Positions 1-9,626 of a DNA stretch of 58,655 bases are shown here, one piece after another. The number at the start of each line of letters is the position of its first letter. Positions within the stretch are counted from its first letter, which is position 1. A program made the translations under genes and the position numbers. The DNA is from CAIXQW01 sp046049675. Its GTDB lineage: Bacteria > Bacteroidota > Bacteroidia > Chitinophagales > Chitinophagaceae. Location: assembly GCA_046049675.1 (NCBI GenBank), contig JBJORA010000084.1:1-58655 (forward strand), given 5' to 3'. Below the pieces are notes generated by a model. That model was given only the letters and a program-made list of their open reading frames with translations, searched no databases and was not told where the DNA came from.

Positions 1-37
1 ACTATGGTCAAAAAAAACAGCATCCAAAACACACAAA

Positions 38-223
38 CTATTGATGCATGCGACATTGAGCGGTTTTTAAGGGTTGACTATTTACAATATCCTTTGCATC
101 TTCTTCATTGGTTGCATAACGCTTACCTATATGCATAAGAAGGTTGAAAGACTCGTAGTATAAGTCTCTCTGAGCAAGACGACTGCCTGCTCGACATTGC
201 TCTATGGCAGATTTACTTGGCAA
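38..223 (-). pseudogene. Remnant of an ECF-type RNA polymerase sigma factor (N-terminal fragment)
   Basis: A 61-residue reading frame resembles the start of sigma-70 region 2 in ECF sigma factors: residues about 9-47 fit the pattern of a Gly/Arg-rich start, a helix with paired Tyr residues, and an acidic NEEDAKDIVN segment near the usual EDAEDV-type motif. The similarity stops at about base 82, after which the frame runs 13 unrelated residues to a stop. None of the three frames of the remaining bases to the window edge continues region 2 or region 4. A full ECF sigma factor has about 160-200 residues, so this is read as a decayed fragment. It lies just downstream of the large T9SS gene on the same strand. 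Family assignment is by eye and the fragment is short. Confidence 0.4.
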
Positions 224-265
224 CTATCACTTTAGCTTACTATGTTTTTCTTTCGTTCATTTTTT

Positions 266-3200
266 CTATTCCATTTTGGTTATATTAATTGCAGCATGCG
301 ACTGGGTTACTAAAGTATATACGGCATTAGGCAAATCTTTGATTGAAATTACTGCTTGCTTATCTGCATTACACTTGTGAGTTGCTACACACTGCCCAAT
401 AGCATTGTAAATCCTTATATCACCAAGGGCCTCGCTACTTTTGAGAGACAATATACCTGTAGTAGGATTAGGAAAAACTTGCAGTGACCTATTCAATTTA
501 ATTGTAGATACCCCACTTGGTTCATCTACACTAAACACCTCTTGCTTTTGGCAACCATTTGCATCTGTTATCGTTACGGTGTAAATGCCTGCAGCTAAGT
601 TGAATGCAGTATCGCCGCTTTGGTTGCCAGGTGTCCATACTATTGTATAAGGTGCAGTACCTCCACTAACCGTAATGTAAGCATTACTACTGCTACCTTG
701 TAATATATTTAAGTTTGTGATGATATCTAGCGGATCATTAACCAAAGCTGTATAGGTGATTGAATCGCCTAGTGCATCGCTAGAGTATACAGTATAATTA
801 CCGCCAGGCAAATTATAAAAGACATTGTTAGTGAGCACAACTGCAGAACATGTTGGCGATATCGTGTGCATATATGGCGGCACACCAAATGTGGTATTAG
901 TAAAAACTGCGCCATTGCCGCATGGCGGGTTGCAAGTGGTATTGTTTATCACATAGGCCAAACTGCCTTGCAGCGACTTATAAAGTGTATTTACAACTGT
1001 GTTTGTTACGATGGCAGGATTGTAGTCGAAGTAAATATGAGCAGTATTTGTAATTACATCACCAGCAACGTTTCCAGGCTTCTGTTTGATTCTGTACGTA
1101 ATAAATCCTTTGCTTGCTTCTAAATTAGTGGCGCTATCTGGTAAATTGATATTTAGGAACTCAAACTTGGCAAGGTTGCTACTATTGAGGTTAAGCTCAC
1201 AACTATGACTGCGCGCTAGAACAACTATCGAGTTGATTTCTAAATTGGCATCAAGCGTGTCATGTATTATGACATTGGTTGCATTAGCATTGCCTACGTT
1301 CTGAAAACGGACAGTGTAAGTGAGCACACTATCCGTTGACTGTATGTAGCCAGGTGTTAATTGGCCTTTTGGATAGACAACCTTATCATTTGGATCAAAT
1401 GGATAGCATACAGTGAGAGAATCTTGTAAACTATTATTTGCCAATGAAATATCTGTGCCTGAATAACCATAGATGCCGCACATATAAGGTAATTTGCTGC
1501 CAACAGCAGTGCCGCTATCTATGTCAAAGAAAATATGTATTTGTGTCGCAAAAAAAGGTATAACAGAGTAAAACAGGGTATCTCCAGAAATAAGTGTTGG
1601 AGCAGGGTTGCTATGATGAAATAAGGTTGAATCAAAAAGCTTAACATAAACAAGCATAGGTGCCGAAGAAGAAGTTTGCAAATCGCCAACAGTCAAATAC
1701 AGTCTGTCTACAGTAGTATCAGCAAATTGCAAGCATGTGCTATGTGATGTAACATAAAAGTCGTGAGTACCTGCTAAGCTATCGTAGAAATATACTGAGT
1801 CTATGGGGTTTGCGATACTAACTGCAGCAGTTACAATTGTATTACATATGGGTGTAGCCAAGGGAAGATTTGGTATCGCCTCAACAACGTAGCTGCCTAA
1901 GGGCACACCAACGAAACTGTAGTAACCAGTGCTATTTGTCAGCGCTGTTAACCCACCAGGACTAAGCTGGACTATTTGGTTAGCCACAAAGCCATCGCCA
2001 ACATCCTGTGCGCAATTATTGTTGATATCTGCCACGACATAACCACAGATTTCTCCACAGGTAGAAGTATTCGTAACAGTATCGTAAAATGTTAAGCAAT
2101 TGCCGCTAGTGTCTGAAATTGTAACAGAATATTGTCCAACACCAACATTGCCGCTACTTGCTTGATTCAAATTTGGAGCATGACTCCAACTGTACTGCAG
2201 CGTATTATTAGGTGGTGCAACAGTCACGCTAATATTTCCATCATTAAGGTTTTGGCAACTTGCGGGGATAGTAGTTGTATTTAACGAGTAACCAGGAATT
2301 GTGTTCTTTACTGTTACATGCACATAAGAAGTATCGTTGCAATACGTGCCTGGCATATTATGTACTGCATAGTATGTAGTGCTTTGACTTGGCGAAACAT
2401 TTATAGTAGAATTGTTGCCTAAATAAACACCGCTCTGCGTATACCATGAGATACTTTGATTTGGCACAGGTATTTGGTTGCCAGAAATTGTAACTAGGTA
2501 GTCCTCAGTTTCTCCCCACGTGTAGTTTTGATTGGGCAATATTGACGTACCGATCTGAGATTCAACTGCAACGACGCGCATTAGGGTTGTGCAATTGGGT
2601 ACTGCTGTCGGAACTGACAGTGTATGACTATATAAATTGTAATTCGGACTCACGGCTCCTGGCACTATGCTTGTCGAGGCAATAGCCCTTTCTGCAGGCA
2701 AATCAAAAATGCCATTAGTATTCCAGTCTACAAAAACTGCCAATCCGGCTGAATAAGCAAAACCGCTACAATTGCTAAAGCCAATCTGCACACTATTCAC
2801 AATACCATGCTGCAAGTGAAATGGTGGTACTATTGAAGTGTAGTTATTATACAGCCGATTGACTGAACCTGGCAAGCCATTACTTGCCCCACCACCTGTG
2901 GATGAACAATTAGTTGCATTAGAATCACTACCAACGCGAACTAGAAAAATCTCATCATCTTGTGTGGAAGTTGCGGAGCAAAGTGGATAGCTATATAGGG
3001 TGTACGGGATTGGTGGATTTACCACAAAAGCACTAAGGCTGGTGGTTTCACCGGCGCAAATAGTGTCTTTTGAAGATGAGCTTGTAAACATCAATGCGCT
3101 TGAGTAGTTGACCGCTATAGTACTGCTTGCTAGCACGGTATTCGATAAGTCGTGCACTGTAACATCAATTACATTGCCATCAGCCTGCGAACACGGTATC

Positions 3201-3430
3201 GACAGACTCGCCGCTGAATTTGTGCTTGTGTCAAGACTTACATAAGGTCCGATACTAGCCTTAAACACGTGCTGTGTGCCGCTAGTTAATCCGCTAGTAT
3301 ATATCGAAAAATGCGCCTGACTACCATTGCACACAGGGGCATTGTGTATTACTACACTATCAATACTAACCTGTCCGTAGCTGCTGAAAAAGCTGAGTAT
3401 AAGGGTGATTAGAGCTAAAATCTTTCTCAT
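266..3430 (-). CDS. Large secreted T9SS cargo protein with GEVED, SdrD-B-like, DUF11-like and sorting domains
   Basis: A 1054-residue cell-surface or secreted protein. It has a signal peptide (residues 1-19, ending SSYGQ), then a GEVED domain at about 200-318 (FVDWNTNGIFD and WGETEDYLV), an Ig-like SdrD-B-type domain from about 462 (CGYVVADINNN), a DUF11/DUF7619-like domain at about 680-810 (DPNDK, YTVRFQNVGNANATNV), a SprB-like repeat at about 920-970 (APYTIVWTPG, AGIYTVTITDANGC), and a type A T9SS sorting domain at about 977-1054 (VFPNPTTGILSL). Such proteins are exported by Sec, then by T9SS, and attached to the outside of the outer membrane. The domains suggest adhesion or a structural role. 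No catalytic domain was recognised. It is transcribed alone, upstream of the sigma-factor remnant. Confidence 0.85.
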   Translation of the reverse strand: MRKILALITLILSFFSSYGQVSIDSVVIHNAPVCNGSQAHFSIYTSGLTSGTQHVFKASIGPYVSLDTSTNSAASLSIPCSQADGNVIDVTVHDLSNTVLASSTIAVNYSSALMFTSSSSKDTICAGETTSLSAFVVNPPIPYTLYSYPLCSATSTQDDEIFLVRVGSDSNATNCSSTGGGASNGLPGSVNRLYNNYTSIVPPFHLQHGIVNSVQIGFSNCSGFAYSAGLAVFVDWNTNGIFDLPAERAIASTSIVPGAVSPNYNLYSHTLSVPTAVPNCTTLMRVVAVESQIGTSILPNQNYTWGETEDYLVTISGNQIPVPNQSISWYTQSGVYLGNNSTINVSPSQSTTYYAVHNMPGTYCNDTSYVHVTVKNTIPGYSLNTTTIPASCQNLNDGNISVTVAPPNNTLQYSWSHAPNLNQASSGNVGVGQYSVTISDTSGNCLTFYDTVTNTSTCGEICGYVVADINNNCAQDVGDGFVANQIVQLSPGGLTALTNSTGYYSFVGVPLGSYVVEAIPNLPLATPICNTIVTAAVSIANPIDSVYFYDSLAGTHDFYVTSHSTCLQFADTTVDRLYLTVGDLQTSSSAPMLVYVKLFDSTLFHHSNPAPTLISGDTLFYSVIPFFATQIHIFFDIDSGTAVGSKLPYMCGIYGYSGTDISLANNSLQDSLTVCYPFDPNDKVVYPKGQLTPGYIQSTDSVLTYTVRFQNVGNANATNVIIHDTLDANLEINSIVVLARSHSCELNLNSSNLAKFEFLNINLPDSATNLEASKGFITYRIKQKPGNVAGDVITNTAHIYFDYNPAIVTNTVVNTLYKSLQGSLAYVINNTTCNPPCGNGAVFTNTTFGVPPYMHTISPTCSAVVLTNNVFYNLPGGNYTVYSSDALGDSITYTALVNDPLDIITNLNILQGSSSNAYITVSGGTAPYTIVWTPGNQSGDTAFNLAAGIYTVTITDANGCQKQEVFSVDEPSGVSTIKLNRSLQVFPNPTTGILSLKSSEALGDIRIYNAIGQCVATHKCNADKQAVISIKDLPNAVYTLVTQSHAAINITKME

Positions 3431-3533
3431 TTTAGAAGGTGCTTTAGTTAGGGACGACCAAATGACTCAGAATGTTCGCCATTCCGTGACCTTTTTTGCC
3501 ACATTAAAGATAGCTTATTAAGCAATACCGCAT

Positions 3534-3562
3534 AAAAAAGCCCCCAATTTCTTGGAGGCTCT
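3534..3562 (-). terminator. Rho-independent terminator of metK
   Basis: On the minus strand, just after the metK stop, AGCCTCCAA and TTGGGGGCT form a nine-pair stem with a G-T pair and a short loop, followed by a run of six T. It separates metK from the large T9SS gene. Confidence 0.75.
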
Positions 3563-3585
3563 CAAATATTAATTAAATTCTGTTA

Positions 3586-4839
3586 CTATTTTAGACCGAA
3601 GGCCTTCTTAACCTTGGCAACATAGTCTAACTTCTCCCATGTAAATAGCTCAACTTTTTTCTTAATCACCTTACCGTCTGGGCTCTTGAATGTGCGCTCA
3701 ACAACCTCGTTCTTACGACCCATATGGCCATATGCTGCTGTAGGACCGTAAATAGGTGTACGCAATTTCAAGCGTTGCTCAATAAAGTAAGGACGCATGT
3801 CAAACAGTTGCTCTACCATTTTAGCAATATCGCCATCACTCATAAGCACCTTTGCTGTGCCATAAGTATTTACATTAATACTTGTAGGTTTGGCAACACC
3901 GATCGCGTAACTCACCTGAACAAGTACCTCGTCGCACAAACCAGCAGCAACTAAGTTCTTTGCAATATGGCGAGTTGCATATGCAGCACTACGATCAACC
4001 TTACTTGGATCTTTACCGCTAAACGCACCACCACCGTGTGCACCTTTTCCGCCATAAGTATCTACGATAATCTTACGACCCGTTAAGCCTGTATCGCCGT
4101 GTGGGCCACCAATTACAAACTTACCTGTTGGATTAATGTGGTATACAATCTTGTCCGTAAACAAGTGCTTATACTTTGGATATTTTGCCTTTACGCGCGG
4201 AATCAAAATGCTAACAATATCTTTCTTGATTTTAGCAAGCATCTTATCATCTTTGTCGAAGTCGTCGTGCTGTGTACTAATTACAATCGCATCAATACGA
4301 ACTGGCTTATTATTATCGTCGTACTCTAATGTAACCTGGCTCTTAGCGTCAGGACGTAAATACTTGATTTGCTTATTCTCGCGGCGCAACGCAGCCAACT
4401 CAATGAGCAATTTGTGACTAAGGTCCAAAGCAAGTGGCATATATGCATCTGTTTCGTTCGTTGCATAACCAAACATCATACCTTGGTCGCCAGCACCTTG
4501 CTCTTCTTTCTTTTTGCGATCTACACCTTGGTTGATATCGCCACTTTGTTCGTGGATAGCGCTTAAAATACCGCAGCTATTGGCCTCAAACATGTATTCG
4601 CTTTTGGTATAACCAATCTTGCGAATTACTTCACGCGCAATTTCTTGCACATCTAAGTAAGCTTTACTTTTTACCTCTCCTGCAAGTACAACTTGACCAG
4701 TTGTAACCAAAGTTTCGCAGGCTACTTTACTGCTTGGGTCAAATGCTAAAAAGTTATCTATTAAGGCGTCGCTAATTTGATCAGCTACCTTGTCCGGATG
4801 GCCTTCGCTAACGCTTTCTGATGTAAATAAATATGGCAT
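3586..4839 (-). CDS. metK: S-adenosylmethionine synthase
   Basis: Makes S-adenosylmethionine from methionine and ATP in the cytoplasm. The 417-residue protein has the family hallmarks: SVSEGHPDKVADQ at the N-terminus (ATP and methionine binding), GDQGMMFGYATNET in the middle, and the P-loop-like GGGAFSGKDPSKVDRS with catalytic Lys residues. The frame is open to 4866, but ATG at 4839 (MPYLFTSESVSEG) is chosen because it matches the family start and because a TACTTTTG promoter box at 4864-4871 overlaps the longer start. Monocistronic, ending in a clear terminator. No SAM riboswitch was seen in the short leader. Confidence 0.97.
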   Translation of the reverse strand: MPYLFTSESVSEGHPDKVADQISDALIDNFLAFDPSSKVACETLVTTGQVVLAGEVKSKAYLDVQEIAREVIRKIGYTKSEYMFEANSCGILSAIHEQSGDINQGVDRKKKEEQGAGDQGMMFGYATNETDAYMPLALDLSHKLLIELAALRRENKQIKYLRPDAKSQVTLEYDDNNKPVRIDAIVISTQHDDFDKDDKMLAKIKKDIVSILIPRVKAKYPKYKHLFTDKIVYHINPTGKFVIGGPHGDTGLTGRKIIVDTYGGKGAHGGGAFSGKDPSKVDRSAAYATRHIAKNLVAAGLCDEVLVQVSYAIGVAKPTSINVNTYGTAKVLMSDGDIAKMVEQLFDMRPYFIEQRLKLRTPIYGPTAAYGHMGRKNEVVERTFKSPDGKVIKKKVELFTWEKLDYVAKVKKAFGLK

Positions 4840-4863
4840 GTTCTGATGTAATTTAAAGTGCAG

Positions 4864-4871
4864 CAAAAGTA
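4864..4871 (-). promoter_or_regulatory. TAnnTTTG promoter box of metK
   Basis: TACTTTTG on the minus strand, followed by C, ends 24 bases before the metK ATG. It matches the -7 element of the Bacteroidota housekeeping sigma factor. No TTG was seen at the usual distance upstream. Confidence 0.55.
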
Positions 4872-4964
4872 AGGCTTTATGCTTTTATGGGCTGTGTTTT
4901 AATCTGTAATAAAAACGGATAATGGTCAGTTTTTAAGTGGCTAGATTTGTTAGCAACTCACGTA

Positions 4965-6206
4965 CTACTCGTAGCGCAAAGCATCAATCGGATTGAGTTT
5001 GCTCGCCTTACTTGCAGGATAATAGCCACTAACGAGGCCCACAATAGCGCAAATACAAAAGGCCAGCACAATCCATAGCCAAGGGATGACAAAAGGACTT
5101 TTAAGGAAAATTGAAACGACATTGCCAACTAGAATGCCACAAACGACACCCCACAGTCCGCCTTTAAGGCTAATGATCACACTCTCACTTAAGAACTGTC
5201 GCTTAATTGTGGAAGCTGTTGCACCTATGGCTTTGCTAAGGCCAATTTCTTTCGTTCGCTCAGCCACAGCAACAAGCATAATATTCATGAGGCCGATGGC
5301 AGCACCAAGCAAAGTGATAAATGCAATAAACATAGCTGACATGGTTACATACTGAATTTCTTCCATCGCATTGTTGGCAATATCGTCGCTACTGCGCACA
5401 GAAAAGTTGTTTGGATCTGCTACGGTTAATCTTTTCACGTTACGGAATTCTGCCTCAGCCTCTTCCTTTACGTAAGTCAGTTGCTTGATGTCATTAACTT
5501 GCACAGTAATAGCATAATTAGCTTCAAAATTGGCAAACACCCGTCGCGCATTATTGATGGGGATCAAAACCGAATTATCCGTGCGGTCTACAAAGCTTGT
5601 CCCCTTCTCTTCAAACACGCCAATCACCATGTATTTGCGATTATTCAACGACAAAATACCATTGACTGCTCGAGCTTCACTACCAAAATAATTCTTTGCT
5701 AAGCTGCTGCCCAAAATACACACATCTCTTCCGCTTTGCACTTCTGCCTTAGTAAAATTGCGTCCATTGGCAATTGTATTACCACTTACAAGTAAGTATA
5801 TGTCGTCGCTAGCCGTAACAGCCGTATTAGGATCGCTTTTTTTATTGCCAACACTTATTACAGCTTGTCTGCTAATATTCACAGATATGCTTTTTGCACC
5901 AGGATAAGCGAACCTCTTAGTAAACTGTACTGCTTCGTCGTAAGCAATGTCGTCGTATGCATAGTCTTGCTTGGCATTCTTTTTTGGGCGTCCTCCCCTG
6001 CCGTCACCTCCTGCATTAATCGTAAATGTATTGGCGCCCATCTTATTGAAATTGCTACTAATAGCGTTGCGCATACTATCAACAGCTGTAATAATGCCAA
6101 CCAATGCAGTAATACCCAAGGCAATGATAGCAATCGTAATGCGGGATCGTAGCTTATTTCCTTTAATACTACGCTGCGCTAATTGCCATATGTCTCTTAG
6201 ATGCAT
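4965..6206 (-). CDS. MacB/FtsX-type ABC transporter permease
   Basis: A 413-residue inner-membrane permease of the MacB family. Residues about 15-45 form the first membrane segment, followed by a periplasmic MacB_PCD domain (about 50-280) and a C-terminal FtsX domain with three membrane segments (from about 290), including the conserved RTKEIGLSKAIGAT loop and the ending PASKASKLNPIDALRYE. The family pairs with a MacB-like ATPase and exports lipoproteins, peptides or drugs. No ATPase gene lies beside it, so it must use one encoded elsewhere. The substrate cannot be told from sequence. It is separated from the TPR gene upstream by 87 bases on the same strand. Confidence 0.9.
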   Translation of the reverse strand: MHLRDIWQLAQRSIKGNKLRSRITIAIIALGITALVGIITAVDSMRNAISSNFNKMGANTFTINAGGDGRGGRPKKNAKQDYAYDDIAYDEAVQFTKRFAYPGAKSISVNISRQAVISVGNKKSDPNTAVTASDDIYLLVSGNTIANGRNFTKAEVQSGRDVCILGSSLAKNYFGSEARAVNGILSLNNRKYMVIGVFEEKGTSFVDRTDNSVLIPINNARRVFANFEANYAITVQVNDIKQLTYVKEEAEAEFRNVKRLTVADPNNFSVRSSDDIANNAMEEIQYVTMSAMFIAFITLLGAAIGLMNIMLVAVAERTKEIGLSKAIGATASTIKRQFLSESVIISLKGGLWGVVCGILVGNVVSIFLKSPFVIPWLWIVLAFCICAIVGLVSGYYPASKASKLNPIDALRYE

Positions 6207-6293
6207 TGCATTGCAAATTACACTTTTTCAAGCACTAAAGTTTTCCTTTGCGTATACTCGGCACAATTATTCCATAAACGGAAAATTGAAGCC

Positions 6294-8138
6294 CTAGTTC
6301 ATTTCTACGTCTTCGATGCCGTTGCCTTGCTCCTTCTTTTTTGCTTCCTTGCTTGGCTTTGTTGACTTACTTTTATGAGATCCTTTTGTTGCAACCTTGG
6401 CAGCTTTTTCTTGTGGCTTTTCTTCAGACGCTTCAGACTGTTGTGTTTGCTCCGCGACGTTTTGCTCCTCCTTTTTCTTCTCTTCTGGAGGCGGAGGCAG
6501 TATATGAGGCATCGCCCTGATTTTATCGTATTTTTTGCTGTCCCATTCGCTTAGCATTTTCAAGTAGGCTTGCACTTTCTTTTGATGGTTTTTAATCAAA
6601 TGCTCATACTGCGGATACAAATCATGGTGAAACAAGCTAACTAAAACATAGCAATCCAGATAACCGATTTTGCGCATATGCCTTGCAAATTCAAATTGCT
6701 TCAAATCCTTTGTGCTATCTAGCATTGCAAGCCAAGCATTTACTTCTAAATACTCTTCACCACTTATTTCATTCTTACGCATAATGCCAGTAGAATCGCT
6801 GTAAACGCCGTAGGTTGACTTTGCTGCTTGATAATGCTGCCACGGGCTTTTATCTTCAGCTAATATCTCATCTATATCTCTGCCAGCTAATATTGGAAAT
6901 ACAGGTCGTGGTACCCATTGACTCTTAAACTCGTGAGCTGTTTGCTGTGCGATGCTGGCCCACATGCTAAAGAACTTACGCTCTGGGTAGAGCAAAATGC
7001 ATTGCAAAGTATTATCGAGGCTTTCTTGAAATTCGCCAATACGATACCAGTAATTTGCAAAGGCAAAATAAGGCGCTGTACTTTGCGGCCTCAATTCTAT
7101 TGCGGCCTTGTAATAAACTACGGCCATGCTATCTTCCCGAAGCTTAGCATATGCTTCTGCCATTTTCAGATACGCTTCAAAATAATCAGGCTGAATGCCC
7201 ATGGCTTCATCATATAATGTAAGGGCTGGCGCATACTCCATTATTAAAAAGCGTTCATCAGCTTCATCAACTTTATCTATAGCAGCTTGATTGTACTTTA
7301 CTGTTTTTGCAAACGTATCTACATAATGCCTGTACAAAATGGCAGCAGCGCTGTCGCAATTCTCAACGCTCAAGCTTATTTCTCGTGCAGCGTCTATCAG
7401 CATACGTTCATAGATGCGCCTATCTTTAGCGGCGTAGTAATCAATCACTTTTTGTCGACGCTTAGCATCGCGTTGCACCTTTGTGCTCAATGGCACGTAT
7501 CCAATTGGATCTTCTAATGCATTAACGGCACTTTTTGTTTCACTATCAGGTGCCGCGCTTGCCGCACTGTTTGCACTGTTGCCCTCTTCTTGATTATCAC
7601 GAAAGGCATCGTCTCGTAAATTACTGTCAATAGTAACGACAGCACCAATTTCAGCAGCAAGTTCAAATTCGCGTTCAATGGCACGCTGCCGCCTGTCTCT
7701 TTTGCGTTTCTCCTTTGCACTTAACACTTCCTGTGGTTTAGAAGGAATTGCATTTGCAGTATCAATAAAAATATCGTCGAAACTACTATCTACCGTCAAA
7801 GCGTCGTTTGCGATGATAAGTTTTGCCGTATCAGGTTTTACAGGTGCCTGTAGATGCTTAGGTATTGCATCTGCCTCCTGCGCAAGTATATCTTGGTCTT
7901 CTTGCACATACTTGATTTTTTCAATTACTTGTTGCAGCACACTCAACTGCATTTCGGCATAGTATTGATTACCTGGGTATTTTTTTACAAGCAACTCCAA
8001 CTCTCGCAGAGCTTCGTCAACTTTTTGATGTTCAAGTAGCGACTCTATATGCTGTGCATGTTTATTGTATTTCTTTTGCGCAAAAGCAGAAGTGCCAATG
8101 CTAAGCAAAAAACAAACTATGACTATGCGTGCAAACAT
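6294..8138 (-). CDS. Secreted/periplasmic TPR-repeat protein with Lys-rich tail
   Basis: A 614-residue protein with a signal peptide (1-20, ending TSAFA). A first TPR-like helical pair follows at about 25-75 (KVDEALRELELLVKKYPGN), and a longer TPR array lies at about 290-390 (YFEAYLKMAEAYAKL, AVVYYKAAIELRPQS). The region at about 100-210 is charged and of low complexity. The last 70 residues are rich in Lys, Glu and Ala with a Pro stretch (ILPPPPEEKKKE). TPR arrays bind other proteins, so a scaffold role in the envelope is possible. No enzyme domain was recognised. It is 86 bases after nuoN in the same direction, so it may be transcribed with the complex I genes, but nothing links it to complex I function. 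Confidence 0.75.
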   Translation of the reverse strand: MFARIVIVCFLLSIGTSAFAQKKYNKHAQHIESLLEHQKVDEALRELELLVKKYPGNQYYAEMQLSVLQQVIEKIKYVQEDQDILAQEADAIPKHLQAPVKPDTAKLIIANDALTVDSSFDDIFIDTANAIPSKPQEVLSAKEKRKRDRRQRAIEREFELAAEIGAVVTIDSNLRDDAFRDNQEEGNSANSAASAAPDSETKSAVNALEDPIGYVPLSTKVQRDAKRRQKVIDYYAAKDRRIYERMLIDAAREISLSVENCDSAAAILYRHYVDTFAKTVKYNQAAIDKVDEADERFLIMEYAPALTLYDEAMGIQPDYFEAYLKMAEAYAKLREDSMAVVYYKAAIELRPQSTAPYFAFANYWYRIGEFQESLDNTLQCILLYPERKFFSMWASIAQQTAHEFKSQWVPRPVFPILAGRDIDEILAEDKSPWQHYQAAKSTYGVYSDSTGIMRKNEISGEEYLEVNAWLAMLDSTKDLKQFEFARHMRKIGYLDCYVLVSLFHHDLYPQYEHLIKNHQKKVQAYLKMLSEWDSKKYDKIRAMPHILPPPPEEKKKEEQNVAEQTQQSEASEEKPQEKAAKVATKGSHKSKSTKPSKEAKKKEQGNGIEDVEMN

Positions 8139-8224
8139 GTATTGTAAACCCTCACAAGTTACGTATTAATACAATATACTAGCGGACGATACACTGAGCT
8201 TGGCTTCAAAGCAGTCAATTTTCC

Positions 8225-9604
8225 CTACCACAAGGCTGTAGCTAGGGCTGGTGCTACACCAAGAATAATCAAAGCTATGGCGTTAACAAGTAGAAGTGCT
8301 TTATAGCTGCCATCTACCTCACCATTAATAGGATCTTGATCTGCGGTATTAAAGTACATACTACGAATTACTCTAAAGTAATAGTACACACTAACAGCTG
8401 CCATCAACACTGCAAAAATTAACGCCCACATTGGCATGCCGTTTTTCATTGCAGCGTTTAACATATAATACTTTGCTAAAAATCCCCCAGTCAGCGGAAT
8501 ACCCGCTAAACTAAGCACAGAAATCGTTGCAGAAAAAGCCATGGTTGGGTGCTTTTGAGCTAGACCATTAAAGCCATCGTATGTATAATCCTTCAATTTA
8601 GATAGTACCGCAAAGATGCCCATTGTAGCCAAAATATAGCTTGCTGCATAAAGCAATAATCCCTTGTTGCTAAATGGCCCAATCGCATAAACTGCTATAA
8701 GCATAAAGCCTGCTTGTGCAATACTACTATAGGCCAACATTCGCTTGACACTTTCTTGAAATACCGCAGTAATATTACCTACCAAAAGCGTCAGCAATAT
8801 GATGCCCAGTATTACTGTGCTCCAAACCGAAATGTTTTGCCCAAAAGCCGTGTGAAACATTTTTACAAACGCAACTACCACACCCACTTTTACAATACTA
8901 GCCATAAACGGCGTAAACGGTGTTGGCGCGCCGTCATACACATCCGGTGTCCAAGTATGGAAAGGAGCAGCACTAGCCTTAAATGCAAACGCAATAATTA
9001 AAAATGCAATAGCCATAATACCAATGGAAGTCGGACGACCACTGAACATACTTGCTATTGCAGTAATATCAAAACTATGTGCAGCGCCATAAGTCATGGC
9101 GATACCCATTAATAAAAAGCCAGTACTAAAAGCACCCATCAGAAAGTATTTTAATGAAGCTTCATTGCTCTTAAGATTGCGCTTATCACTACCAGCTAAT
9201 ATATATTGCGGGATACTCATAATTTCTACACCCAAGAAAAGCATAAATAAGCTTTGGAAACTTGTAAGCACAAATACACCACATACCGCAAACATAATAA
9301 GAGCAAAATACTCTGCCTTATGTAAACCTACTTTGGCAATACGATCGCTAAAAATAGCGACATAGGTAAGCAAACCAAAAGCGATAATCAAGTTTAACTT
9401 CACTGTAAGCGCATTGGTTTGCAGCATATTGTTGAAGTAGCTTATTGTGCCTTCCGGCTGTTGCCATAAGTCCAAAATGCAAGCACCTAATACAAGTGCC
9501 GCACTTGCGGTTGCCAATAATTTAATTGCTTCTGCTTTGCGCAGTACTAAGCCAGCTAGCATAAGCACTACACCCAAAAGACCTGATATTACAATTGCAT
9601 TCAT
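8225..9604 (-). CDS. nuoN: NADH-quinone oxidoreductase subunit N
   Basis: Antiporter-like membrane subunit of complex I, which takes part in proton pumping in the inner membrane. The 459-residue, strongly hydrophobic protein carries the family signature around FHTWTPDVYDGAPTPFTPFM and the Lys-containing helix SIVKVGVVVAFVKMF, with about 14 membrane segments. ATG at 9604 gives the usual length. It is the last gene of the nuoHIJKLMN run, 22 bases after nuoM. Confidence 0.96.
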   Translation of the reverse strand: MNAIVISGLLGVVLMLAGLVLRKAEAIKLLATASAALVLGACILDLWQQPEGTISYFNNMLQTNALTVKLNLIIAFGLLTYVAIFSDRIAKVGLHKAEYFALIMFAVCGVFVLTSFQSLFMLFLGVEIMSIPQYILAGSDKRNLKSNEASLKYFLMGAFSTGFLLMGIAMTYGAAHSFDITAIASMFSGRPTSIGIMAIAFLIIAFAFKASAAPFHTWTPDVYDGAPTPFTPFMASIVKVGVVVAFVKMFHTAFGQNISVWSTVILGIILLTLLVGNITAVFQESVKRMLAYSSIAQAGFMLIAVYAIGPFSNKGLLLYAASYILATMGIFAVLSKLKDYTYDGFNGLAQKHPTMAFSATISVLSLAGIPLTGGFLAKYYMLNAAMKNGMPMWALIFAVLMAAVSVYYYFRVIRSMYFNTADQDPINGEVDGSYKALLLVNAIALIILGVAPALATALW

Positions 9605-9626
9605 TTATATAAAGTAGTGGCTTTTA

